Positions 35,735 to 45,325 of a DNA stretch of 64,000 nt are shown here, in pieces. The position numbers and the translations under genes were made by a program. The stretch is taken from assembly GCA_019114985.1 (NCBI GenBank), contig DXEM01000032.1, positions 124,001 to 188,000 of the forward strand, written 5' to 3'. Positions within the stretch are counted from its first letter, which is position 1, and every line of letters starts with the position of its first letter. The DNA is from Candidatus Anaerostipes excrementavium (GTDB taxonomy: Bacteria; Bacillota; Clostridia; Lachnospirales; Lachnospiraceae). The notes beneath the pieces were generated by a model, which saw only the letters and a program-made list of their open reading frames with translations, did not search any database and had not been told where the DNA came from.

Positions 35735-35925
35735 CAGAGTCGCCACCACCCGTAAAACGGATGGCTCGGGATGCGGGTGCTAAGCTCGCCCTATTTGGCT
35801 ACGCCTCAAGACACTGACTTTCTCTTTAGGCTATGAGAAGTCTGCGCACGCTTTTCTTCTCATAGCTCCGTTCAAGCCACATTACTATTAACTCGTCGCC
35901 GAGGAAATCAGCTAATAATATGCTC
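35735..35925. mobile_element. Structured non-coding remnant, perhaps an IS200/IS605-type right end
   Basis: The 587-base gap before the CRISPR array (35639-36225) has no gene. Within it, CCACCACCCGTAAAACGG and ATGGC form a stem-loop, and GCTATGAGAAG with CTTCTCATAGC close a second, longer one. GC content is far above the flanks. Stem-loops of this type mark the right ends and guide-RNA regions of IS605-group elements in Clostridia, but no tnpA or tnpB is present, so this is only a resemblance. From 35926 to 36225 I see only AT-rich sequence. Confidence 0.35.
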
Positions 35926-36225
35926 CTTGTTTTTTGAGACAAAATGATGGGTATGCAGAATTTTCGGAATGTAAGAAATAACACAAAAGAAACTTATAAA
36001 AAGCAATCTTTTACAAGTTCTATAATATATCATTTAGTACAAATCTTGTTTTGTAAAACTACGCTTATCAGTTAAAAAAATATTCTTCTTAAGAATTGTT
36101 TTATATTTCCATAGTTTCCAGACAAACAAATTTAAATAAATCAAATCATTGAAATACAACGCTCAAAAGCACATTTTTCTAAATATTTTTTAAATAAGGA
36201 TTAATACCTTGTTTCAATAAAATTA

Positions 36226-36914
36226 TATTTAATCCACGCCCTCTACGGAGGGCGACGGTTTTGAGTGTCACGCTTATTCCTATTCTGGAAAATTTCAATC
36301 CACGCCCTCTACGGAGGGCGACGAGATATAAACAAACTTAAAAGGAGAGGGCAGTAATATTTCAATCCACGCCCTCTACGGAGGGCGACTTGTCCGAAAA
36401 TCCCATTGTTTTCAACATTGCCCATTTCAATCCACGCCCTCTACGGAGGGCGACTCGCCAAAGATGAGGGCAGAATTCGCCAAGAATCGTATTTCAATCC
36501 ACGCCCTCTACGGAGGGCGACGTTATAATTCCCTTGCAGTTTTGCCAGATAAACTGATTTCAATCCACGCCCTCTACGGAGGGCGACATTAGCAACCGTA
36601 AATTATATATAACAGATGGAATTTCAATCCACGCCCTCTACGGAGGGCGACGAGGTACTTTGTTACTCAACCAGCGCAAAGAAAATTTCAATCCACGCCC
36701 TCTACGGAGGGCGACTTATTAATTATTTATTTATATATCTATGTTTTTTTATTTCAATCCACGCCCTCTACGGAGGGCGACGGCGTAGAGATAGCACTCT
36801 TAATCTTATTCCATACAATTTCAATCCACGCCCTCTACGGAGGGCGACCGCCGTTGTTATAGCGGGATTCGGAAATTTCCACGATTTCAATCCACGCCCT
36901 CTACGGAGGGCGAC
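36226..36914 (-). CRISPR. Type I-C CRISPR array, 11 repeats and 10 spacers
   Basis: Repeats of 31 bases recur at 36292, 36359, 36424, 36491, 36557, 36621, 36685, 36751, 36818 and 36884, with spacers of 33-36 bases. On the transcribed (minus) strand each repeat begins GTCGCCCTCCGTAGAGGGCG and ends GTGGATTGAAAT, with a 7-bp stem, the I-C type. The leftmost copy, ending at 36256, is altered in its last few bases (AT-rich instead of GAAAT), as expected for the leader-distal end. The array begins directly after the leader and the cas operon on the right and is read leftward. All spacers differ from each other by eye. Confidence 0.97.
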
Positions 36915-37089
36915 TGCAATTTTTACTAATATTATTGCTATTTTTTGTTTAATATTACTAAAAACTACACATTATCTAAACAAAAAAAGAATTTAATTTT
37001 GACGAATTCTTTTTATTTTGTAATAATTTTACATATCTAGAAGTGCGAACCTACCAATAGTTTTATGTAAGCTTTCCATTCGCACTTTA
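36915..37089 (-). promoter_or_regulatory. CRISPR leader
   Basis: About 175 AT-rich bases between cas2 and the first repeat hold no gene. An inverted repeat, AAGTGCGAA (37041-37049) and TTCGCACTT (37079-37087), lies right after the cas2 stop. The leader should hold the array promoter and the integration signal for Cas1-Cas2. Confidence 0.75.
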
Positions 37090-37380
37090 TCAAAAAATTA
37101 AAGTTTCATCTACTGCCGTTCCCTTTTCAACCCCTAAATGTTCTATTTTTGTCTGATATCTATTTCCTAAAAAATAGAAACGTAAACTATCCACTTCTAC
37201 ATCTATAAGATCGGATAAAATTGATTTTAAAGCTATCCACTGCGCATTATCAAGAATACATTCAAACACTGAATTTTGAACTCTTCTTCCATAATTGACA
37301 CATTGTTTAGCTACTTTACGCAATCTTGTCTTCCCCGCAGCGGTTTCAGTATTCACATCATAAGTTATTAAAACCATCAT
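37090..37380 (-). CDS. cas2: CRISPR-associated endonuclease Cas2
   Basis: The 96-residue protein starts MMVLITYDVNTETAAGKTRL, with the catalytic-type aspartate after the first strand, then RLRKVAKQCVNYGRRVQNSV and FECILD. It dimerises and bridges two Cas1 dimers for spacer integration. The length is normal. It is nine bases after cas1 and next to the leader. Confidence 0.95.
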   Translation of the reverse strand: MMVLITYDVNTETAAGKTRLRKVAKQCVNYGRRVQNSVFECILDNAQWIALKSILSDLIDVEVDSLRFYFLGNRYQTKIEHLGVEKGTAVDETLIF

Positions 37381-37389
37381 TTTCTCACC

Positions 37390-38424
37390 TCATTTCCATA
37401 AAAAAACCGGATAGCTATCTAGATCTCCTCGTAAATATCTGGCTAAAAGCAACGCTTGTACATAAGGAATCATTCCCCATTCCACCTTTTCTTTCAAATA
37501 TGGATGAGTGATAATTTCTTTCTTTTTATTTTGCCATTCAATTAATAATTTTTTTCTTAGATCATCATTCATCAATACTGCCCCGTTTTCTTTTTTTATG
37601 AAACTTTTTCCACTAATTATTTTCTTATTAATTAGTGATAAAACAAATCGATCTGCAAAAACAGCACGCAGTTCTTCTATTAAATCTAATGCTAATGAAG
37701 CTCTACCAGATCTCTCTGTATGCAAATATCCAACGTATGGATCTAATCCCACACTTTCTAATGCTGATACCACATTATTTGCCAACAGAGTATATACAAA
37801 AGATAACATCGCATTAACATTATCTTTTGGTGGTCTTTTATTTCTTCCCTGAAACGAAAACTCTTTTTTCTGCTGCAAAATTAGCTCATCAAACACTCCA
37901 AAATAGACACTCGCAGCTTCACCTTCATATCCTCGTAGTTCTCCTTTTGTCTGACTATTTTGAATATAATTTATAGAATTTTTCAAATTATCACTTGCTT
38001 TTTTTACTTTTTCTGCATTAATCTGAAATTTATGATCCCTTAGTCCGCGTTCCAAAACTCCTCTAGCATTATAAACTTTTCCCAATATACAATTCCTAGC
38101 TATTTCCATACTTATTGCTTCATCATCACTGCTTTTGTATTGTCGGTGTCGTAATACAATATTTCCTTTTATTTTTCCAGATATTCTAGCTAGAAATTTT
38201 CCTTGAGGAGTAAGATAACATAATGAAATATTTCTATCTGCACATGCACCCATCAAAGCTGGACTTGTTCCACGATATCCAAATGATATAATGCCTTCTA
38301 AATTATGAAGAGGTATTCTCCCAATTTCTTTTTTATCATCAACAACAACGACATTCTCTCCATCTAAAGATAGATAACTTTTCTCAGAAGTTACATACAA
38401 AGTATTTAAAAGTTTCTTCATCAT
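37390..38424 (-). CDS. cas1: CRISPR-associated integrase Cas1 (type I-C)
   Basis: The 344-residue protein has the N-terminal beta domain (TLYVTSEKSYLSLDGENVVV) and a C-terminal helical domain with GYEGEAASVYFG for the catalytic glutamate, LDPYVGYLHTERSGRASLAL for the histidine, and DLIEELRAVFADR for the acidic residue. It inserts new spacers with Cas2. The start overlaps the cas4 stop by four bases. Confidence 0.95.
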   Translation of the reverse strand: MMKKLLNTLYVTSEKSYLSLDGENVVVVDDKKEIGRIPLHNLEGIISFGYRGTSPALMGACADRNISLCYLTPQGKFLARISGKIKGNIVLRHRQYKSSDDEAISMEIARNCILGKVYNARGVLERGLRDHKFQINAEKVKKASDNLKNSINYIQNSQTKGELRGYEGEAASVYFGVFDELILQQKKEFSFQGRNKRPPKDNVNAMLSFVYTLLANNVVSALESVGLDPYVGYLHTERSGRASLALDLIEELRAVFADRFVLSLINKKIISGKSFIKKENGAVLMNDDLRKKLLIEWQNKKKEIITHPYLKEKVEWGMIPYVQALLLARYLRGDLDSYPVFLWK

Positions 38425-39083
38425 TCTTCCTCCTTCAGCATTTGATCGATGTATGCTTTTACCGTTTTAGTTTTCCCTAACTTTGGCAAACAGATCTCTT
38501 TCAAAGAACACGCATGACATGATTTGTTATATTTTGCTTTTGGAGTGTATCTTCTTTCATAGTATTGATGCATTTCTTGAAACATATTTTTTACATTTTT
38601 ACGTAAATTATTTGTGATTTCTACCTCTTCCCGACGTCTTGTTTCTCCATAAAAAATTGCGCCTTTAGATATTTGCGTAAAAAACATTTCTTCTAAGCAA
38701 AGAACTTGGGCGGCAAGCTGTAGTCTATCTTCATCTGTAGGTTTTGATTTCCCCTTTTTGTATTCTACAGGATATATCGAATATAGTCCTCGATGACCAT
38801 ACAATGTTACTCCTTCCTCACATTTATGAAATTCAACAACATCACATTCTCCACTTATCCCTAGTTCTCTTGATGAGATAGGAAGTGCTCTAGCTATGAT
38901 GACTCCCTTTCTCTTTTCTCTCAAATAAGGATCATGAACCTTTTCATGCATTAACTTACCTACCGCAGTATGCTCATTCTCCGCCCATTGTTGTTCAATA
39001 TGAATTAAAGCCCACTGTCTTCTGCAAAATTTAAAATGTTGTATTCCTGAAATCATTAGATAATCATCTTCTGTATATTCCAT
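38421..39083 (-). CDS. cas4: CRISPR-associated exonuclease Cas4
   Basis: The 220-residue protein has the RecB-like nuclease core (HRGLYSIYPVEYKKGKSKPT, with the E-x-K) and the four-cysteine iron-sulfur frame: C at FKFCRRQWAL near residue 20 and CHACSLKEIC near 190-199. It trims prespacers and helps select the PAM in type I-C. Its ATG overlaps the cas7 stop (TAATG). Confidence 0.95.
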   Translation of the reverse strand: MEYTEDDYLMISGIQHFKFCRRQWALIHIEQQWAENEHTAVGKLMHEKVHDPYLREKRKGVIIARALPISSRELGISGECDVVEFHKCEEGVTLYGHRGLYSIYPVEYKKGKSKPTDEDRLQLAAQVLCLEEMFFTQISKGAIFYGETRRREEVEITNNLRKNVKNMFQEMHQYYERRYTPKAKYNKSCHACSLKEICLPKLGKTKTVKAYIDQMLKEEE

Positions 39084-39994
39084 TAGATCATCCTTTTCAT
39101 TTCCACTGTATCCGGGATATCCTCTTCGTGAATTTCGACTGTATAGTCTTGATACATTCTAGGATATTCTACTCCTTCATTTTTCTTTACTTTTACCGCA
39201 TCAAATAATTTATAAGCCGGACAATCTCCTAATTCTTTACTATGTTTAAATACTATCAACTCACGCACCGCCATTTTCCCTCTCGCAGCAGAGTGATCAT
39301 GCTCAAACATATTAATAATAGCATCCCACAATAACTCTAAATCGTCATCTGAAAATCCTGTTACTTTACGAGCAAGATTTGCAGATATATACCCCTCCGC
39401 ACGGTATAATCCGTAAGGCACAATTGTTTTTCTTCCCATCTCTGTACTTTTATTTTCTGCGTCTTTTTCAGTCGTAATCGCGACCCTTGTAATTGTTATT
39501 TCTTGGCTAATAATTGGGTCTATACTTCTGGCAAATCCAATCTGAACCGGACCTCTCACCTGTCCACAATTTAAAGAGGCTTTAACAAAAGTAGTCATAA
39601 CTGCTCCAAACGTACGAATATCATAGAAATTTTTACACATATAATCTCTAAGTTTTATGTCAACGTCCGGATCACTTCTCTTCAATTTCTTTAATGCATT
39701 TGTAATTTTCTTATTATCCGTTTCATTTATACCTAAATCTTCACATGCTTCTCTATCACTTCGATTTAATGGTACGTTTTCCTTTATATAAATTTTATAA
39801 CCACTTCCATCTTCTTTTACAGTTTCTATATAATTTCTGATTTTACGCTTCAAACATACATCTGTTACAAGCCCTAACCCACTTTCTGGATCAATTCTTG
39901 GCATATTACCAGCATCAGGATCTCCATTCGGATTTCCATTTTCAACATCAAACAAAATCACAAACTCATATCTATTTTTAATTACCTCACCCAT
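39083..39994 (-). CDS. cas7: Type I-C Cascade backbone Cas7 (Csd2)
   Basis: The 303-residue protein starts after AAGGAGG and shows the Csd2 pattern: RYEFVILFDVENGNPNGDPD, then RTFGAVMTTFVKASLNCGQV and RGPVQIGFARS. Several copies form the backbone along the crRNA. It follows cas8c without a gap. Confidence 0.95.
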   Translation of the reverse strand: MGEVIKNRYEFVILFDVENGNPNGDPDAGNMPRIDPESGLGLVTDVCLKRKIRNYIETVKEDGSGYKIYIKENVPLNRSDREACEDLGINETDNKKITNALKKLKRSDPDVDIKLRDYMCKNFYDIRTFGAVMTTFVKASLNCGQVRGPVQIGFARSIDPIISQEITITRVAITTEKDAENKSTEMGRKTIVPYGLYRAEGYISANLARKVTGFSDDDLELLWDAIINMFEHDHSAARGKMAVRELIVFKHSKELGDCPAYKLFDAVKVKKNEGVEYPRMYQDYTVEIHEEDIPDTVEMKRMI

Positions 39995-41725
39995 TTAATT
40001 ATCCTCCTTTTTCTCATACTTTTGTTGCATTTGATGATAATAGCCCAAACTAAAAGCACCTTGTTGCTCTAGTGATAGACGTTTAGGAAATTTACTTATC
40101 TTTCCCATAATATCTGACAACATCTGTTCGTAATATATTTTTGATCCGCCTTTATCTCGTTCTAATTTTTTCATATGACTATTTTTCAGCTTAATCAAAA
40201 TTGGAAAAATCGAAGCCGGTGTTGCACAAGCAGAGTTAAAATATTGATATCGAATTGTTGATTTAATTCCAGGATTTGCATCTAACTGAATTGACTCTAA
40301 TACAAAAAATAATCTTCCTAATACATATGCCACATCTTTACTTTCTTGATTAAGCGCCACGTAATCATCTCCTTTATTCCATCCGTAATTTTGTATCAAA
40401 AATGCTTTTATAATTCCTGCTCTTCCCCATGTTACATTCCCCTGTTCTGCCTTAATTCTGAGAATTGTATTACTATAAAGACCAATAGGATATCTACTGT
40501 CTGATAAAATTGCCTGTAATACCATCGCTGCCATATTAGGAATTGGGGATTGGTCTTTTGATTTTTGATTAATCGTTTCAAATAACATATCACGAATTCC
40601 AAGATATTCTTTTTCTTCCCAAACCGGTCTAATAATCTCCATTCTATGGTAATGATTCGATATACTTTTCAGTATATTCCCAAGCGAGTTCTGATAAAAA
40701 AGGCGTACCGATAATCTTGCTGCATTCGGAGCAAGTGCCAAAACACAAAACTTCTGTTTTAAGTTTAACTGAACTTCGTTCATCTGAACTAATTCTTTTC
40801 CTCTAAATTGTTCAAAAATATCCTTTAAAATCTTCTCATTATCTTTTTGAGGATTTAGAGATTTTGCAAAAATATCTTGATACACCTTTTTTCCACTTTC
40901 TGCCCAAAACATAATCATAGAATCTCCTAGTGGAAGTGTATACTCTCTCTGTCCTAATAAGTAATTCAACGCTGTTGTATAAGCAAACTCTGCATACTCT
41001 CCAACAGGAGCATTATAACTTTGTGATTTTCCATAAGATTCAGATGATTTAAAATTAAAAGACACCAGTGCTGCACCACTTGGCTGTGCTCCAGGTACTC
41101 CTTTGATTGTCTTATGAATTCTAGAGATTATAGCTTTCTTTCCTGTTACAAGACAAATTCCTTTTTGTTCACCTTCTGTTTTTTCTGTTATTTGATTCCA
41201 CATTTCTTTGATCTTGTAATCATCCTGAGCATAATCCATTCCCATAGAAAAAATCAAATTTCCTCCATCTGTAATTTCATCCCATCTTTCGTTAATAATA
41301 GGATTTATTCTAGCACTTTTCGGATCCCAGTTTTCAAAATAGAGACACACTGCTTGAGCCATTGGCCCTTCAATTTCTTTCAGTAAAGATATATGTCTTT
41401 CTTTAGCTGCTTGAAAACATTCCAATGCTCGTTGGTCAGTCCCACCTACATCAATTCCTAACATATATTTTGAATTGTCACATAAAAAATTCGCTGATAC
41501 TTTTAAAGAACGCGTCACCATTTCCGGCACCATCAAAATTGAAGGTATTAGTACTTTCTTTTTTCCTCTTTCTTGTTCTTCTTTCAAAGAAACGATGCTA
41601 AGAATTTTTCCTTCTTTTGATAAATTTAATACATAGGATACTTTTGCTTGACACCATCCCTTTTTGGGAACCTTTTCATCTTCTTCTAGTCGTTCATAAA
41701 GTTCAACTAAAGACTGCAAAATCAT
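39995..41725 (-). CDS. cas8c: Type I-C Cascade large subunit Cas8c (Csd1)
   Basis: The 576-residue protein shows the Csd1 order: MILQSLVELYERLEEDEKVP, then DNSKYMLGIDVGG, CLVTGKKAIISRIHKTIKGV, GAALVSFNFKSSESYGKSQS and the C-terminal LEQQGAFSLGYYHQMQQKYE. It recognises the PAM and, in type I-C, its 3' part can also encode the small subunit Cas11 by internal initiation. I saw no clear internal ribosome site by eye. It overlaps cas5 by four bases. Confidence 0.95.
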   Translation of the reverse strand: MILQSLVELYERLEEDEKVPKKGWCQAKVSYVLNLSKEGKILSIVSLKEEQERGKKKVLIPSILMVPEMVTRSLKVSANFLCDNSKYMLGIDVGGTDQRALECFQAAKERHISLLKEIEGPMAQAVCLYFENWDPKSARINPIINERWDEITDGGNLIFSMGMDYAQDDYKIKEMWNQITEKTEGEQKGICLVTGKKAIISRIHKTIKGVPGAQPSGAALVSFNFKSSESYGKSQSYNAPVGEYAEFAYTTALNYLLGQREYTLPLGDSMIMFWAESGKKVYQDIFAKSLNPQKDNEKILKDIFEQFRGKELVQMNEVQLNLKQKFCVLALAPNAARLSVRLFYQNSLGNILKSISNHYHRMEIIRPVWEEKEYLGIRDMLFETINQKSKDQSPIPNMAAMVLQAILSDSRYPIGLYSNTILRIKAEQGNVTWGRAGIIKAFLIQNYGWNKGDDYVALNQESKDVAYVLGRLFFVLESIQLDANPGIKSTIRYQYFNSACATPASIFPILIKLKNSHMKKLERDKGGSKIYYEQMLSDIMGKISKFPKRLSLEQQGAFSLGYYHQMQQKYEKKEDN

Positions 41726-42384
41726 CGAACCACCTCACAGTCTCTTAGATCAAGAACCCCTTTTCTCATAACAGCTCTAAAAAACATAGGTTTTAAATCA
41801 TTTTTATCTGTATAGTCAATATCAAATAACATATATCCTAAATCTTTTTCCCCTACATCTTCATAAGCTGTTTTAATATTCTCTTCTTCACATAAACAAA
41901 AATTAGCAGGAAATTCTCTGCACCCGAAATAAGGCATATGAAAACATTCTCCTCTTCTAAAACGTCTCATAATAATATCTTTGAATTTTCCAGGATTATC
42001 TGTTTTATTTGCTTTACTCGTCATTTCAAAATGAGCCTCTATTACATATTCCACATCATATAGTAGAAGAGAAGCGCGTTGAACAATATCAGCTTTTGTG
42101 CTTAATAACAGTGGTTTTTTCGCTCCATTATATACCTGCATCACATTACTTGCTGAAATCTTATGCTTTATTTCATTTCTTCTTACACTAGTAAATCGAA
42201 TTGGCTTTTTTACATAAATCTTGTCAATCACCCACTTCATACCGGGATGCCAATACACAGCCTCCAATATTCCTCTAGCAGCCGATGGAGTTATAACATC
42301 ATAAGAGCATCTTTCTACTTTAAGTTCAGGTCTTGAAAAAAGTGCATAGTCTCCCCATACTCTGATTTTTACACCTCTCGCCAT
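41722..42384 (-). CDS. cas5c: Type I-C Cas5 (crRNA processing)
   Basis: The 220-residue protein starts after AAAGGAGG. It has the RAMP-type start VKIRVWGDYALFSRPELKVE, RCSYDVITPSAARGILEAVY, and the glycine-rich CFHMPYFGCREFPANF. In type I-C, Cas5 replaces Cas6 and cuts the repeat RNA. The gene is separated from cas3 by 137 bases that hold no recognisable feature. Confidence 0.95.
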   Translation of the reverse strand: MARGVKIRVWGDYALFSRPELKVERCSYDVITPSAARGILEAVYWHPGMKWVIDKIYVKKPIRFTSVRRNEIKHKISASNVMQVYNGAKKPLLLSTKADIVQRASLLLYDVEYVIEAHFEMTSKANKTDNPGKFKDIIMRRFRRGECFHMPYFGCREFPANFCLCEEENIKTAYEDVGEKDLGYMLFDIDYTDKNDLKPMFFRAVMRKGVLDLRDCEVVR

Positions 42385-42521
42385 ATTCTACCTCCTTTCC
42401 AGTGCAAATCTATTGTATTTTCTTTTATACAATATACTATACACTCCTTTACTTATAAAAAAAAGTGGCAAGCAGATAAAATTTATGTTATTCTGATCTC
42501 TCTGTCTTTTTATCTCCATTT

Positions 42522-44660
42522 CTACATGAGTATTGCCATCCCTGAGTCTATTTCAAGATCCAATCCTATTTCTTCTTTATACCCTTCTAAATCTACAAGT
42601 TCATAAAAATCTTTCATTTCTTCATCTACAGGCCGTAACATTCCAGCCCCCTGTAATAATTCAAACTCTCTATCATATATTTGAATACAGTATTGACCTA
42701 TCTTCCTCATCCTTGCTCTTGTATATCCCTGATTTTTTAATTCTTGTAAAAGTTTTTCTGCAGTTTCTTCTCGATGAATAAATAACGTTTTTGTATTTTG
42801 TTCAATTAATTTAAACTTCTTCCCTACTTTTGCAAAATTATATTCTAAATTTTTAAATTCATCTATAATTCCCTTTTTATCCAGATTCTCCCCTTTAAAA
42901 AAATATACTCGTTTAAAATATTCTTCGATTCCTTCCAACGAGAAAATGTCTTTTCCTTCTGCCATCAAACTTTCTGTTATATCTATTTGCTGCCTCTGAC
43001 CTGGAATATACTCTATTTCTTTAAACGAAAAAATCAATACTTTACTGTCTTCTTTTTTTCTTTTCCCTTCTCTATTGCATCTCCCGGCTGCTTGTATAAT
43101 CGAATCAACACCGGCCAGCTGTCTATAAACTGATTGAAAATCTAAGTCTACTCCCGCCTCCACCAAACTAGTAGCAATCAGAATACATTTTTGTTTTTCT
43201 TTTATTTTTTTTCGAACTATTTGCAGTACTCGTCGTCTATGTTTTGGATACATAGCAGTTGATAAATGATATACTCCTTCCCCTTTTAATTCTTGATAAA
43301 GCGTTTGTGCTCTTTTCTTGGTATTTACAATACAAAGTACCTGCTTTTCTTGCTCCAATCTTTTTAATAAATCTTCCGTTGTCACCTTTCCAATATTTTT
43401 AAAAGATACTCTTTCAAAATATTGAAACTGTTCCTCCATTCTTGGACATAATTCTAAACTTTCTATTTCTTCCGAAAAAAAAGAAGTTAATGCTGGTTGA
43501 GTAGCCGTACATAACACAATACTACTTTTATATCTGCTCAGCAATTCTTCCATCATCATAGTACAAGGTTTCAAATAATCATTCGGTAACATCTGTGCCT
43601 CATCAAAAATAATAATACTGTTGGAAATATTATGTAATTTTCTACATTTGGATGATTTATTTCCAAATAATGATTCAAAAAATTGTACATTTGTCGTTAC
43701 GATAACGGGCTTATCCCAATTTTCTGAAGCTAGCTGCATTGATTTTAGTTCTTCTGTGCTATCATAATCTACATTGTAATGATCCTCTAAAACATTTTCT
43801 TCTCCTAAAATTTCACGAAATATTTCCGCATTTTGCTCAATAATACTTGTATATGGCACTACATAAATAATTCGTTCCATATGATTTTTTACTGCATGGC
43901 GCAATGCAAATGCCAATGATGCTATCGTTTTACCTCCTCCAGTTGGAACTGTTAAACGAAATAATCCTCTCCCCAGCTTACCTTGCTTCAAACAGCTTCT
44001 TAAAATTTCCGATCTTCTTCCATTAAGAGTATCCACATTTTCATTTGATAGCCAAGCTGATACATATGTCATCAATTTATCTAAAAGAACTCTTACTTCT
44101 TCCCCCGCATCTCTACTTGTTTCTCCATGTTTCATGAAATTTTCTGTATCTAAAAAATCAGCATCTACCAAACACGAAAAAATCATTCGAATAAAAACAC
44201 TCAAAGAAAAGTCTTGATTTTCTGATTTTGCAGCATCAAAAGGTATAGATGTTAAATTCGGAATTGTAATATCTTTTTTATAAGCCTGATAATCTTCTAT
44301 TTTTTTCCTTTTCCGCCCCAACAAAGTTCGTTTATTCGAAGTTCCTACAGAATTTCCATAATCAGGAAGTCCCGCGTGATGCCCTGCTATACAATAACTC
44401 ATAAATTGATAATATCCTTCTTTTTCAAGACAGAGCTGTGCACCTGCCGTAGAATGGTCTACAATTTTATCGTTTTCTCCCCTAATTCTTTTTTGAAATG
44501 CATTTGAATATTTTCCAATATCATGCAATATTCCACAGCAATATCCCCATTCTCCTTTTCCAAAACTATTTGCAAACTGTTTTGCTAGTTGTGCGGTACC
44601 TTCCAGATGTTCTTTCATTGTTTGTTTTCTTTCTTTATCTACATGTGCAAGATATTCCAA
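42522..44660 (-). CDS. cas3: CRISPR-associated helicase-nuclease Cas3 (HD at N-terminus)
   Basis: The frame starts at a TTG at 44660 with AGAAGGA nine bases upstream. The HD nuclease domain has H-D at 46-47 (GILHDIGKYS) and IAGHHAGLPD near 91-100. The helicase has Walker A VPTGGGKT at 238-245, DEAQ at 353-356, and ATSLVEAGVDLDF with QAAGRCNREGKR in the second RecA domain. At 712 residues it is complete for type I-C. It degrades target DNA after recruitment by Cascade. Confidence 0.95.
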   Translation of the reverse strand: MEYLAHVDKERKQTMKEHLEGTAQLAKQFANSFGKGEWGYCCGILHDIGKYSNAFQKRIRGENDKIVDHSTAGAQLCLEKEGYYQFMSYCIAGHHAGLPDYGNSVGTSNKRTLLGRKRKKIEDYQAYKKDITIPNLTSIPFDAAKSENQDFSLSVFIRMIFSCLVDADFLDTENFMKHGETSRDAGEEVRVLLDKLMTYVSAWLSNENVDTLNGRRSEILRSCLKQGKLGRGLFRLTVPTGGGKTIASLAFALRHAVKNHMERIIYVVPYTSIIEQNAEIFREILGEENVLEDHYNVDYDSTEELKSMQLASENWDKPVIVTTNVQFFESLFGNKSSKCRKLHNISNSIIIFDEAQMLPNDYLKPCTMMMEELLSRYKSSIVLCTATQPALTSFFSEEIESLELCPRMEEQFQYFERVSFKNIGKVTTEDLLKRLEQEKQVLCIVNTKKRAQTLYQELKGEGVYHLSTAMYPKHRRRVLQIVRKKIKEKQKCILIATSLVEAGVDLDFQSVYRQLAGVDSIIQAAGRCNREGKRKKEDSKVLIFSFKEIEYIPGQRQQIDITESLMAEGKDIFSLEGIEEYFKRVYFFKGENLDKKGIIDEFKNLEYNFAKVGKKFKLIEQNTKTLFIHREETAEKLLQELKNQGYTRARMRKIGQYCIQIYDREFELLQGAGMLRPVDEEMKDFYELVDLEGYKEEIGLDLEIDSGMAILM

Positions 44661-44701
44661 ATTAATTTTTCCTTCTTTCTTTAAAATATTTTCTTATCTT
44701 T

Positions 44702-44729
44702 ATTTTACACACAAAAAAACATATAACAA
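44702..44729 (-). promoter_or_regulatory. Possible promoter of the cas operon
   Basis: On the minus strand TTGTTA (44729-44724) and TAAAAT (44707-44702) are 16 bases apart, about 42 bases before the cas3 start. The rest of the gap up to 45016 has no gene; it carries the upstream region of the divergent XRE gene. Confidence 0.4.
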
Positions 44730-45016
44730 TGTTAAAAAGAAATAATCTTATCTTTTAGCTTAAAACTTTTACCGCCCTTTTCTTCCCGAACCATTTCTCC
44801 AACCGCTTTTCATTATAGAAGGGTACGTCGTCTATTATCCCGATTCTACAGGTATTTTCGGGAAATTTCTCAAGATCTTTTCTTATTTTCTAATTACCTT
44901 TTTACAAATCCGTAAAATGGCAAAAAAAGCTTATATCCCGAAGTGTACCTCATAGCAACTTCCGTTCTTAAACGGTAAAATTTCCCTGTATTCGTCGAAT
45001 AAAGGAGGATTTTGGG

Positions 45017-45325
45017 ATGGAGGACTATAAACATTTGATGCAGGATTATTTGAGGATTCAAATACAAGACTATCGTTATCAAAATCATCTGACACAAGAA
45101 AATATGGCAGAAGCTCTTCATGTATCACCTAGGTCTTATCTGGATCAGGAACATGGGAAATACGGCTTCTCCGCCATGTCATTAGTTTTCTTTGTCCTTC
45201 TTCTTTCGGAAGAAGATATGTTGGAATTCTTCAAGGACTTAAGATTCATTTTGGAAGGGAGTGATCATAATGCCTTGCATTACAAATATCCGACGTCTGC
45301 TTTTCATGCTGGGAGGCACCCCTAA
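45017..45325 (+). CDS. Small XRE-type helix-turn-helix protein
   Basis: The 102 residues start after AAAGGAGG. Residues about 18-68 form a helix-turn-helix of XRE type (YQNHLTQENMAEALHVSPRS, then YLDQEHGKYGFSAMSLVFFV). It overlaps the following Spo0A-C-like gene by 56 bases in another frame, which points to coupled translation. Pairs like this occur in Lachnospiraceae; the target is unknown. It is divergent from cas3, so regulation of the CRISPR operon is possible but unsupported. Confidence 0.65.
   Translation: MEDYKHLMQDYLRIQIQDYRYQNHLTQENMAEALHVSPRSYLDQEHGKYGFSAMSLVFFVLLLSEEDMLEFFKDLRFILEGSDHNALHYKYPTSAFHAGRHP

Noticed and set aside
36616-36996. 126-codon plus-strand frame over the CRISPR array
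   Set aside because: Its protein consists of the repeat read over and over (FNPRPLRRAT); it is not a gene.
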